From Streptomyces hoynatensis (lineage in GTDB: Bacteria; Actinomycetota; Actinomycetes; Streptomycetales; Streptomycetaceae), in the NCBI RefSeq assembly GCF_003626535.1, contig NZ_RBAL01000002.1, forward strand, positions 434,001 to 498,000: a stretch of DNA of 64,000 nt, written 5' to 3'. A model generated the notes under the pieces. The model did no database searches. It was given only the letters and a program-made list of their open reading frames with translations, and was not told the origin of the DNA. The translations under genes were made by a program, and so were the position numbers. Below are positions 25,242-33,078 of this stretch, piece by piece. The number at the start of each line of letters is the position of its first letter. The first letter of the stretch is position 1.

Positions 25242-27208
25242 CCCAGCCCGAGGAACGTCCAGGCGAGGACCGGGAGGAGCCCCCCGCGCAGGAGCCGGGG
25301 GCGCAGGGGGAACCGCCCGAGGGCACCCTGGGCGTGCGCGGCCGGGCCTACGGCCCGCGCTGGGCGGCCACCGCCCGCCTGGTCTCCGACGCGGGCCTGG
25401 CCCTCGGCCGCGGCGAGCCGCCGCGGCGGGCCGAGGAGATGCTCAGGCGCGCCCACCGCGCCACGCTCGTTCCCGACGTGGACGGGGAGGGGCTCGACCT
25501 CAGGGCCAGGGCCCTGGCCAACCTGTCCTCCCTCGCCGAGGGCCGCGGCGACCTCACCCGGGCCCTCGACCTCGCCGGGGAGTCGATCGCCCTCTGCGAG
25601 GAGGCGGAACGGCTGACGGGCGACCGCCACGACACCTCGGCCACCCGGGCCGCCGCCCTGGTCAACCGGGCCCAGACGCTGCAACTGCTCGGCCGCTACC
25701 AGGAGGCGCTCGCGGACTGCGAGGCCGCCGCCGCGGTGGGCTTCGGCGCCGAGGAGGGCAACGGCCTGCTGCTCTCCTTCACCCTGCACAACACCCGCGG
25801 CTACGTGCTGACCTTCCTGGAGCGCTACCCGGAGGCGGAGGCCGAACTCAGGCGGGCCCTCGACCTCGCCCTGACGCACGAGCCGCGCCTGGCCGGGCAC
25901 GCCTACGCCAACCTCGCCGCGCTCGCCCAGCGCGTGGGCGACCACGCGGCGGCCGGGGAGGACATGCGGCTGGCCGGGGAACTGCACCAGGCCACGGGCG
26001 ACGCCGCGGCCGCCGCCGCGGCCGAGGAGGGCCTGGCCAGGCTCGCCTTCGAACGCGGCGACGCCAAGGAGGCGGGGCGCCGCTTCCAGGCGGCCCTCGG
26101 CGAGTTCGAACGGCTGGGCAGGCCGCTCGGCGCGGCGCACTGCCGGCTGGGGCTGGCGCGGGTCGCGATGCGGCGCGGGCGCTTCCTGCGGGCGCAGCGG
26201 CTGCTGGCGGCGGCGGCCCCCGTCCTCGAGGAGGCGGGGGAGGTGCCCTCCCTGATCGAGGCGCTGCTGCTCGTCGGGGACTTCTGGAGCCAGTCCCTGT
26301 TCCCCCGGCGCAGCGAACGGCACTACCTGATGGCGCGCGAGCTGTGCCTGCGCGCCGGGGCGCCGCACGAGGCGGCCCGGGTGGACGTGTACCGGGCGGT
26401 GATGGCCTTCGCCTCGCCGCTCGGCCCGCTGCGGCTGCCCATGCGGCCGGCGAAGCGGCGGCGGCTGCTGGCCGCGGCGCTCAACGTGGCCCTGCCCGCC
26501 GCGCTGGCCACGGACGCGGTGCGCTACCGCTTCGCGCCGGGCGCCGCGCGGGAGCGCTGGGTGCGGGGCGTGGCGGCGCCCGCGATGGAGGTGGCGTTCG
26601 ACCTGGTCACCAAGCTCGGCATGACCCGTCTCGCGGTGGAACTCGTCGAGAGCGCCGGGGCGGCGGCCACCCTGGAGCAGGCGGCGCTGGACCCGGCCGC
26701 CCTGGCACAGGCCGCGCCCCCGGGCCGTTCCGGCGGGCCGCGCGAGGTCGCCGACCGGGTCAGGAGGGCCCTGCGCGAGGCCCCCGTCGAGACGGCCGTG
26801 CCCGGGGAGGCCGGCACTCCCGGGCCCGAAGCCCCGGGAGCGGGCGCCTTCCCGCCCGGGGCCCGCGGGCCCGCCGCCCCGGGCGGGGCGGGAGGTTCCG
26901 CGCCGGGCGGGGAACGCGAGGGCGCAGAAGGCCGCGGCGGCGAGGGACGTCGGGAGGACGAGGGACGGCGGGAGGACGAGCCGGGCGGTGGGGCACCGGG
27001 CGCCGAAGGCCCGCACGCGCCCTTCGCCGCCCTGGCCGCGCTCGGCGGCACGGGCGCGGCGGAGGGCTTCCCCGCCCCGCGGTTCGCGCTGCCGCCGCGG
27101 CTTGAGGTGCTGCCGGGGCAGGAGGCGTACCTGGACGCGTGGATCGAGGCGAGCGAGGAGCGCTACGGCTTCCCGATCCGCTCCCGCGAGGTCGTCCGCA
27201 CGTGGTGA
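25238..27208 (+). CDS. TPR-repeat protein, third gene of the CHAT/TPR cassette
   Basis: 656 aa from the ATG at 25238 overlapping the previous stop. Residues about 40-380 are tandem tetratricopeptide-like helix pairs (LANLSSLAEGRGDLTRALDL, LVNRAQTLQLLGRYQEALAD, NTRGYVLTFLERYPEAEAEL, LARLAFERGDAKEAGRRFQA). A non-TPR helical block follows, then a disordered Gly/Glu/Arg segment (about residues 520-590) and a conserved-looking C-terminal tail (EVLPGQEAYLDAWIEASEER). TPR proteins commonly gate or recruit CHAT proteases, and a CHAT protease gene lies 192 bp downstream. Confidence 0.82.
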   Translation: MTQPEERPGEDREEPPAQEPGAQGEPPEGTLGVRGRAYGPRWAATARLVSDAGLALGRGEPPRRAEEMLRRAHRATLVPDVDGEGLDLRARALANLSSLAEGRGDLTRALDLAGESIALCEEAERLTGDRHDTSATRAAALVNRAQTLQLLGRYQEALADCEAAAAVGFGAEEGNGLLLSFTLHNTRGYVLTFLERYPEAEAELRRALDLALTHEPRLAGHAYANLAALAQRVGDHAAAGEDMRLAGELHQATGDAAAAAAAEEGLARLAFERGDAKEAGRRFQAALGEFERLGRPLGAAHCRLGLARVAMRRGRFLRAQRLLAAAAPVLEEAGEVPSLIEALLLVGDFWSQSLFPRRSERHYLMARELCLRAGAPHEAARVDVYRAVMAFASPLGPLRLPMRPAKRRRLLAAALNVALPAALATDAVRYRFAPGAARERWVRGVAAPAMEVAFDLVTKLGMTRLAVELVESAGAAATLEQAALDPAALAQAAPPGRSGGPREVADRVRRALREAPVETAVPGEAGTPGPEAPGAGAFPPGARGPAAPGGAGGSAPGGEREGAEGRGGEGRREDEGRREDEPGGGAPGAEGPHAPFAALAALGGTGAAEGFPAPRFALPPRLEVLPGQEAYLDAWIEASEERYGFPIRSREVVRTW

Positions 27209-27400
27209 GGGGGCACGGGTGAAGGGGCACGGGGCGAGGACAGCCGTGGCAAACGGGGCGAGGTCCGGGAGGGCGCGGGCCGTGGGCCGCGGAAGAGCGG
27301 GGCGGACGGCGGACGTTGACGGGCGAGGGCCGGAGGGCGGGGGCGCGGCGCCGGCCGGCGCCCGGCCGCCCCGGCGAGCGGAAACGGGGGGTGGCGGGCG

Positions 27401-28777
27401 ATGAACGAGACGGCCGCGACGGGCGGTACGGGCGAGAAGGGCGCGGCGGGCGGGGTCCGCGACGGGAGCGAGGCCGCCGGGGCCACCCGGCGCGTCCGGC
27501 GGGCGGGCAGGCGGGGCCGGGCCGCCTCCCCCGACCTGCACGCCGGCCTCGGCCCTGGCGCCCGTCCCGTGGTGCAGCTCAAGTACGCGGACGCGGGCGC
27601 CCTCTACGTCACCTGGCGGTGGGAGCACGCCCTGGACACCCCGGGCATGGTCGTCTTCCCGCGCGAGGCCGTGCGCGGGGTGCTGACCGAGCTGGCCGCC
27701 GCGCTGCCGAGCCCGCTGCCCGGCGAGGACGTGGAACGGGCCCTGGCGCGTTCCCTCGGCGGGGGCGCGTTCACCGACCCGGTGCGGGAACGGGCCCTCG
27801 CGATGCGGCTCACCGGCCTGCTGCCGGGACCGCTCGCCCAGGAGCTCGACGCGCTGATCGGCCGCGGCATCAGGCCGCGCCTGCGCGTCCAGCCCTCGCC
27901 CTCGACGGCGCAGGTGCCCTGGGAGGCGCTGCGCGGCAGCGACGGCGAGCGCCTGGTGGAGAGCGCGGACGTCGCCCTCCTGCCGCCGGCCACCGTGCGC
28001 AACTCGCCCGCCCGCCGCCCCTCCCCGTGGCGGCCGGAAGGGCCGGTGGCCGTGGCGCTCGACCCGCGCGTCCCCGGCTTCCCCGACGACTCGGCGCTCG
28101 GCTCCGTGCTCGGCCCGGTGGCCGCGGGCTCGCCGCTGGCGGCGCTCGCCGAACGCCTGGGCCCGCGGCTGCTGCCCGCCGGGGCCCGCCAGGCGCCGTT
28201 CCGCCGCCGCGACGTGACCCGCGAGGTGCTCGAACCGCTGCTCGCCGAGGCGGTCAGGTTCCTGTACGTGGGCCACGTCTCGACGGCCGACCACGGCCTG
28301 GGGGCCGCGCTGCACCTGGGGTGCGGGCCGGAGACCACCGGCCGGGCCGCGCTGGTCGGCGCGCACCGGCCGCTGACGGCGGCCGACCTGGTGCTCGGGC
28401 ACCGGCCCGAGGCGCCGCGCCCCTGGCGGATGCCGAACCGGGTGGCGTTCATCGCCTGCGAGAGCGGCGGCGACCTGCGGTTCGCCGAGCCGACCGGGCT
28501 GGTGGCCGCGGCCGTCCACGGCGGGGCCGAGTACGTGACGGCGACCCGCTGGACGCTGCCCACCGACGCGGGCCTGCGGCACTTCGCGCCCGCGGCGGGT
28601 GCGGAGACCAGCGTGGTGCCCGAGGCGGTGCTCGCGGTGGACGCGGCGCACGAGGCCGCCGACCCGGTCGCCGCCCTCAACGCCTGGCAGGCCGGCAGGG
28701 CCCGGCTGTGGGAGGCCACCGGACGGATCGAGCACACCCCCCTGTTCTGGGCGGCGTTCACCACGACCCACGGCTGA
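27401..28777 (+). CDS. CHAT-domain (caspase-like) protease
   Basis: 458 aa. After an Arg/Gly-rich N-terminus comes a beta-strand-rich region (VVQLKYADAGALYVTWRW). The CHAT fold follows at about residues 165-455: PSTAQVPWEALRG, the His strand RFLYVGHVSTADHG (His292) and the Cys strand NRVAFIACESGGDL (Cys353). It then continues AEPTGLVAAAVHGGAEYVTATRW and ends LFWAAFTTTHG. Both catalytic residues of the His/Cys dyad are present, so it should be an active cysteine peptidase of the clan containing caspases and separase. It follows a TPR gene and two co-oriented unknown genes. Its substrate and activating signal are unknown. Confidence 0.85.
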   Translation: MNETAATGGTGEKGAAGGVRDGSEAAGATRRVRRAGRRGRAASPDLHAGLGPGARPVVQLKYADAGALYVTWRWEHALDTPGMVVFPREAVRGVLTELAAALPSPLPGEDVERALARSLGGGAFTDPVRERALAMRLTGLLPGPLAQELDALIGRGIRPRLRVQPSPSTAQVPWEALRGSDGERLVESADVALLPPATVRNSPARRPSPWRPEGPVAVALDPRVPGFPDDSALGSVLGPVAAGSPLAALAERLGPRLLPAGARQAPFRRRDVTREVLEPLLAEAVRFLYVGHVSTADHGLGAALHLGCGPETTGRAALVGAHRPLTAADLVLGHRPEAPRPWRMPNRVAFIACESGGDLRFAEPTGLVAAAVHGGAEYVTATRWTLPTDAGLRHFAPAAGAETSVVPEAVLAVDAAHEAADPVAALNAWQAGRARLWEATGRIEHTPLFWAAFTTTHG

Positions 28778-29097
28778 CCGGCCCCCCGCGTCCGCGCCGC
28801 CGCGCTCCCGCGTGCCGAAAGAGGCACAGAGGGTGGGAAGGCGCCTGGAAGGCGGCGAAAGGCGGAAAGGGGGGCGGAACGTGGCGGGGCATGACGAAAT
28901 CCCGCGCCGGCGCGCCGGAGTTCCGCCGCGGCTCCGGAAGACTGGGGAAAGCAGCAGGGCGAGTCGGGGGAAGACAGAGGGGAGCCGGGAGAGCCGGGGA
29001 CGAGCCGGGAGGCCGGATCGGGCCCGGGCGAGCCGGGGGTCCGGGGGCACCGGAAGAGCGCGAGCGCGCCCGAGGCGGGCGCCGGGAGGAGCGGGAG
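28778..29097. other. 320-bp gap with a long purine-rich stretch
   Basis: Between the CHAT gene and a small membrane protein. The + strand is strongly purine-rich (repeated GGAAGGCGGAAAGG-like runs). No gene, clear promoter or hairpin terminator was recognised. Confidence 0.45.
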
Positions 29098-29487
29098 ATG
29101 CGGGTCGGGCTGCTGCGCGCGGTGGGCGCGGGGACGGCGCTGTACGGACTCGGCGTGGCCGTGTGGCCCGGGCTGCTGGCGCGGCCCTCCGGGCTGGCCG
29201 ACGAGGAGGGCCGCACGGCCGAGGCGACGCGCGCCTCCCTGCGTCCCCTTGCCCTGCGCGAGGTGGCGAGCGGGCTCGCCCTCGGCCTCGCCCCCAAGGG
29301 GCCCGCCCTGGGCACGGCCGCGGCCCTGCGGCTGGCCGCCGACCTGGGCGACGCGGCGCTGCTTGGCCGCACCCTGCCCGCCCCGCGCCACCGCCGCGCC
29401 GCCGCCACGGTCTCCCTGGCCTGGGCCTCCCTCACCGCGGCGGCCCTGCTGCTCCCCGCGCGGCCCGCGGGCGGCGCGAAGGACTGA
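29098..29487 (+). CDS. Small hydrophobic protein (DUF4267-like topology)
   Basis: 129 aa from the ATG at 29098 (GGAGGA upstream). Several hydrophobic helices (VGAGTALYGLGVAVWPGLLA, AEATRASLRPLALREVASGLALGLAP, LAADLGDAALLG, SLAWASLTAAALLLPA) suggest about four TM segments. The conserved-looking RPLALREVASGLALG and ALRLAADLGDAALL motifs recall integral membrane proteins with an R-x-x-x-x-R-E signature seen across actinobacteria. The biochemical role is unknown. It is separated from the CHAT cassette by 320 bp, so co-function is not implied. Confidence 0.65.
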   Translation: MRVGLLRAVGAGTALYGLGVAVWPGLLARPSGLADEEGRTAEATRASLRPLALREVASGLALGLAPKGPALGTAAALRLAADLGDAALLGRTLPAPRHRRAAATVSLAWASLTAAALLLPARPAGGAKD

Positions 29488-29598
29488 TCCGCCGCACGGA
29501 GCCGATCCCGCGCCCGGGCGGCCTTTCCCGTGCGGGGCCCGGTCGTCACGCCGTGCCGTGCCGTGCCGCGCCGGGCCTGGGGCCGTCCCCGGCCGCGG

Positions 29599-30691
29599 TC
29601 AGCGGACGGCCGTCTCCCGCGAGCCGTGCGCCGCGGACTGTTCGATGGCGGCGAGCAGCCGGTGCTGCCGGGCGGCGGCGTCGAAGTCGGGGCGGGCGGG
29701 GCGGCCCTCGGTCAGGGCCCGGGCGACGTCGCGGTAGAGCGCCGCGATCCTGGTCGCGGGCCCCGGCGGGACCGCCGCGGGAACGGTGCGGTAGGCCGCG
29801 GGCACGGCCAGGGGCTTCCCGTCGACGGAGATGTCCCAGTCGGTCCAGTGGAGATACATGCCCCTGCGGCGCGGGGTGGCGACCAGGGTTCCCCGTTCGC
29901 AGGCGAGCGTGAGGAAGAAGCCGACCCCGTCCGGTCGATCGCCGCCCTGGACGGCCACCGACGCCGTCGCCCCGCCGGCCAGCGTCCCGTGGAGCAGCAC
30001 GTTTCCCGGCGTGCCGTTGCGCCGCCGCTCTCCCGTGCCCGCCACGGTCACCTGCTCGTGGACCAGGGGCAGCCGCGCGGACACGGAGGTGAAAGGGCCG
30101 GTGACGCCCTCCAGGGTGGACAGGAAGTGCCCCGCCATGATGCTGAGGATCGAGGCGCCGGCCGCGGGGTCGAGCGTCCAGGCCAGGTCGGCCTGGATGG
30201 TGCCGCCGCCGAACGGGGCGCCGTCGGCGACCAGGACGGCCGACTCCAGGCGCCCGAGGCGCCCCTCCGCCAGCAGGTCGGCGACGAAGCGCACGTCCGG
30301 GGAGTGCAGGCCCTGCAGCACCACCGCGGTCCGCACCCCGGCGGCACGCGCCTCGGCCGCGAGCGACCGCGCCTCCTCGGCGTCCACTCCGAGCGGCCAC
30401 TCGGACAGGACGTGCTTGCCCGCCGCCAGGGCCGCCCGGATCGCCCCGGCGTGGCCCGGCGTGGCCCGGCACCTTGACCGATACCACGACGAGGTCGACA
30501 TCCGGGTGCGCCGCCAGCTCCCCGGCCCCGGCGAACGCGTGCGGCACACCGTGCTCGGCGGCCACGCGTTCGGCACTCGCCAGGCGGGTGGTCGCGACGC
30601 CCGCGACCGTGAACTCCGGCAGGTGCGCCAGCGCCGGCAGGTGTCCCACCGAGGCCCAGCCGCCGCCTCCGACGATGCCGATCCCGATCAT
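29599..30691 (-). pseudogene. Gfo/Idh/MocA family oxidoreductase, frameshifted by a 10-bp duplication
   Basis: The N-terminus from the ATG at 30691 (GGGGAG upstream) is a Rossmann start (GIGIVGGGGWASVGHLPALA) running to VDLVVVSVKVPGHAG. The coherent protein then continues in another frame: HAGAIRAALAAGKHVLSEWPLG through to SAAHGSRETAVR. Between them GTGGCCCGGC occurs twice in direct tandem (30451-30470); removing one copy restores one reading frame of about 360 residues with the family's VKVPGHAGAIRAALAAGKHV motif. It is therefore a recent slippage mutant, a phase-variable allele or an assembly error. The family reduces or oxidises sugars or other substrates with NAD(P). It diverges from a TetR gene, its probable regulator. 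Confidence 0.85.
30451..30470. repeat. 10-bp tandem duplication causing the frameshift
   Basis: Two exact copies of GTGGCCCGGC, preceded by a further partial copy (CCCGGC). The net +10 bp shifts the frame of the minus-strand oxidoreductase gene. Confidence 0.9.
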
Positions 30692-30710
30692 GTGTGCTCC
30701 CCAGAGATAT

Positions 30711-30778
30711 GTACCGTACGGTATGAAAGTAGGGGTGGGCGGGTCTGCGGCGCAAGGGGATAACGTACCGAGCGGTAC
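30711..30778. promoter_or_regulatory. Two TetR-type operators in the divergent tetR/oxidoreductase promoter
   Basis: Operator 1 is the palindrome TACCGTACGGTA (30712-30723). Operator 2 is GTACCG-AG-CGGTAC (30765-30778). Both share the half-site TACCG, as expected for one dimeric TetR regulator. Site 1 lies about 20 bp upstream of the oxidoreductase start and site 2 about 20 bp upstream of the tetR start, so each promoter has its own site. Confidence 0.75.
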
Positions 30779-30799
30779 TGAACTGGAGAGGAGAAGCCC

Positions 30800-31396
30800 A
30801 TGCCCGGTGGCCGGCCGCGCACCTTCGACCCGGACGCGGCGCTCGACCGCGCCCTTGAGGTGTTCTGGACCCACGGCTACGAGGGCGCCTCGCTGACCGG
30901 GCTCACGGGCGCGATGGGCATCAACAAGCCCAGCATGTACGCGGCTTTCGGCAGCAAGGAGGAGCTGTTCGCCAGGGTGCTCGGCCGCTACGTGCGGGGC
31001 CCGGCCGCCTTCGCCGGGGCGGCGCTTTCGGCGCCGACGTTCCGCGAACTGGCCGAGCGCCTGATCCTGGGCAGCGTCGAGCTCACCGCGGGCGGGGGCA
31101 CCCCGCGGGGGTGCCTCGCCGTCAAGGGCGTCCACGCGTGCGGTCCGGGGGCCGGGCGCGCCCGGCGTGAGGCGGCCGCCGTCCGCGAGGCCGCCGCGGC
31201 CGCGCTGCGGGAACGCCTGGCGCAGCTGGAGGACCTGCCCGCCGGGGCCGAACCGGCGGCGCTGGCCCGGCTGCTGCACACGATCACCGACGGCATCGCC
31301 GTCCAGGCGGCCTCCGGCGTGCCGCGCGCCGCACTGGAACGCGTCGCCGCTTCCGCGCTGCGCCTGCTGCTCGGCGACGGCCGGCCGGAGCGCTGA
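30800..31396 (+). CDS. TetR family transcriptional regulator
   Basis: 198 aa. The N-terminal HTH reads GRPRTFDPDAALDRALEVFW, then GYEGASLTGLTGAMGINKPS and MYAAFGSKEELFARVL, typical of the TetR subgroup that controls adjacent oxidoreductases. The C-terminal helical domain contains GTPRGCLAVKGVHACGPG, with a Cys-containing segment that is frequent in this subgroup. GGAGAGG lies about 9 bp upstream of the ATG. It probably represses itself and the divergent Gfo/Idh/MocA gene through the two palindromes between them. Confidence 0.88.
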   Translation: MPGGRPRTFDPDAALDRALEVFWTHGYEGASLTGLTGAMGINKPSMYAAFGSKEELFARVLGRYVRGPAAFAGAALSAPTFRELAERLILGSVELTAGGGTPRGCLAVKGVHACGPGAGRARREAAAVREAAAAALRERLAQLEDLPAGAEPAALARLLHTITDGIAVQAASGVPRAALERVAASALRLLLGDGRPER

Positions 31397-31453
31397 GCCC
31401 GAGGCGCCGCGGCCGGGCGCGCCCCCAGGCCGGGGCGCCGGCGCGCGGCCGGG

Positions 31454-32089
31454 TCACGCCCCCGGCTTCGGGTCGGGGCGCGTCCGCCTGGCGTAGGCGC
31501 GGGCGGCGCGCGCCCGGTCGCCGCAGCGGGTCGAGCACCACTGCCGGCGGCCGTGCCGCAGCAGGTAGCGGTTGCAGGGAGGGGAGCCGCAGCCGGTGAG
31601 GCGGCCGGCGTCGGGGCCGGTGAGGAGGTCGGCGGCGTCGGCCGCCAGGGTCGCCAGGGCCCGGTCCAGGATCTCGTTCGTGGGGCACCGCACCGCGCGG
31701 TAGGGGCCGCGCACCTCGTCCCAGTGCAGCAGGGCGGCGGCGGGAGCCCGGCCGAGGGCGTCGTTGACGGCGGACAGCGCCGCGGGCAGCGCGGGCAGCC
31801 CCGCGACGCGGGAGGCGAACAGCGACCTGAGGTGCTCCCGCAGGGAGCGCAACTGCGCCGCGCACACCTCCCGCACGCCGGCGTCCTCCGGCGCGAGCCC
31901 GTGCGCGGTGAGCCAGCGGTTCGCGGCCCCCGGAGTGCCCAGGAGATCCACGAAGTGCCCCCCGGGGAGCGCGACGGCGCTGTTGACGAAGTCGAGGGCC
32001 GGGTAGTCCCCCGCCCCCGGCGCGGGGGGCGGCGCGGAGGGGCCGGTCGGGACCTGAGACATGACTGTCATGGTACGGGTTGCGCTCAT
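31454..32089 (-). CDS. CGNR zinc-finger (ABATE domain) putative transcriptional regulator
   Basis: 211 aa from the ATG at 32089 (GAGGGG 8 bp upstream; in-frame ATGs at 32071 and 32062 are alternatives). Residues about 30-165 form the ABATE/ligand-binding-like domain (YPALDFVNSAVALPGGHFVDLLG). The C-terminal zinc finger reads TGCGSPPCNRYLLRHGRRQW, then CSTRCGDRARAARAY, giving four Cys ligands and a basic helix. The gene diverges from an MBL-fold hydrolase with only 57 bp between starts, so the two share a control region. Confidence 0.85.
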   Translation of the reverse strand: MSATRTMTVMSQVPTGPSAPPPAPGAGDYPALDFVNSAVALPGGHFVDLLGTPGAANRWLTAHGLAPEDAGVREVCAAQLRSLREHLRSLFASRVAGLPALPAALSAVNDALGRAPAAALLHWDEVRGPYRAVRCPTNEILDRALATLAADAADLLTGPDAGRLTGCGSPPCNRYLLRHGRRQWCSTRCGDRARAARAYARRTRPDPKPGA

Positions 32090-32140
32090 CCGTGAGACCC
32101 CTCTATCGTTCTCACGGAATACTCGCCTTCTATCCGTGAG
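32089..32140. promoter_or_regulatory. Inverted/direct repeat operator between the CGNR and MBL genes
   Basis: TCCGTGAGA (32089-32097) and its exact reverse complement TCTCACGGA (32110-32118) form an inverted repeat with a 12-bp gap. A third half-site TCCGTGAG lies at 32133-32140. The first site touches the CGNR start codon and the third overlaps the ribosome site of the MBL gene, which suggests autoregulation of both genes. Confidence 0.65.
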
Positions 32141-32146
32141 GTTTTC

Positions 32147-32935
32147 ATGGCCGGTGCCGGCACGTCCGCCCCGTCGATCCCCGTCCGCGTCCTGGGCGGC
32201 CCGACCGCCCTCTTCGCGTACGGCGGCCTGCGCTTCCTGACCGATCCGACCTTCGACCCGCCCCGCCGCTACGAGGTGCCTGGCGGCTCGCTGACCAAGA
32301 CGGCGCCCCCGGCCGCCGCGCCGCAGGACCTGGGCCGGATCGACGCGGTGCTGCTCTCGCACGACGAGCACCCGGACAACCTGGACGCGTCGGGCCGGGC
32401 CCTGCTCGCGAGCGTCCCGCTGACGCTGACCACGCCGGGCGGCGCCGGCCGCCTCGGCGGAGGGGCCAGGGGGCTGGCCGACTGGGAGCAGGCCGAACTG
32501 GAGCGCCCGGGCGGCGGCACGGTCCTCGTCACCGGCGTGCCCGCCGTCCACGGGCCCGGCGGGCGGGAGGAGGTCGAGCCGGTCACCGGCCAGGTCGTCG
32601 GCTTCGTCCTGACCGGCGAGGGCCTGCCCACGGTCTACGTCAGCGGCGACAACGCCTCCCTCGACGCGGTCAGGGCGATCGCCGAGCGGTGCGGCCCCGT
32701 GGACACCGCCGTCCTGTTCGCCGGGGCACCCCGCATCCCGGTCCGCTTCGGCGGCGCGCCGCTCGTCCTGGACAGCGCGCAGGCCGCCGAGGCCGCAAGG
32801 ATCCTGGGCGCCCGCCGGGTGGTCCCCGTCCACTACGACCAGTGGTCGCACTTCACCGAGGGCCGGGACGACCTGGCCGCCGCCTTCACCGCGGCCGGCC
32901 TGCTCGACCGCCTGGACTTCTGCGACCCGCGCTGA
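32147..32935 (+). CDS. MBL-fold (UlaG-like) metal-dependent hydrolase
   Basis: 262 aa. Metallo-beta-lactamase fold proteins of this type carry an SHDHHxDNLD metal motif; here it reads LSHDEHPDNLD (about residues 65-75), so one of the usual His ligands is Glu. Later elements are typical: GVPAVHGP (His ligand), VYVSGDNAS (Asp ligand) and RRVVPVHYDQWSHF (last His). A hydrolase acting on a small cyclic or ester substrate is inferred. The promoter is shared with the divergent CGNR regulator. Ribosome site GTGAGG at 32136-32141. Confidence 0.82.
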   Translation: MAGAGTSAPSIPVRVLGGPTALFAYGGLRFLTDPTFDPPRRYEVPGGSLTKTAPPAAAPQDLGRIDAVLLSHDEHPDNLDASGRALLASVPLTLTTPGGAGRLGGGARGLADWEQAELERPGGGTVLVTGVPAVHGPGGREEVEPVTGQVVGFVLTGEGLPTVYVSGDNASLDAVRAIAERCGPVDTAVLFAGAPRIPVRFGGAPLVLDSAQAAEAARILGARRVVPVHYDQWSHFTEGRDDLAAAFTAAGLLDRLDFCDPR

Positions 32936-33078
32936 CCGCGGCCCGCCGGGACCGGGCGGGGCGGCGCGGCCCTCGTTTGCCGGGCGGCGCGGCGGGCACC
33001 CGTGGCGCGTCCCGGCGGGACTCGCCCGAGAACCGGCCGGGAACGGGACCCGCGAGCGGAGAGGACGGCGGAGAGGGC

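Noticed and set aside
22348-28777. Type III-E CRISPR (Craspase-like) interpretation of the TPR and CHAT genes
   Set aside because: No Cas7-11-like gene, no CRISPR repeats and no fused TPR-CHAT protein in the window.
24041-29050. 1669-codon open frame antisense to the CHAT cassette
   Set aside because: Shadow frame. The plus-strand genes have TPR and CHAT motifs and 4-bp overlaps.
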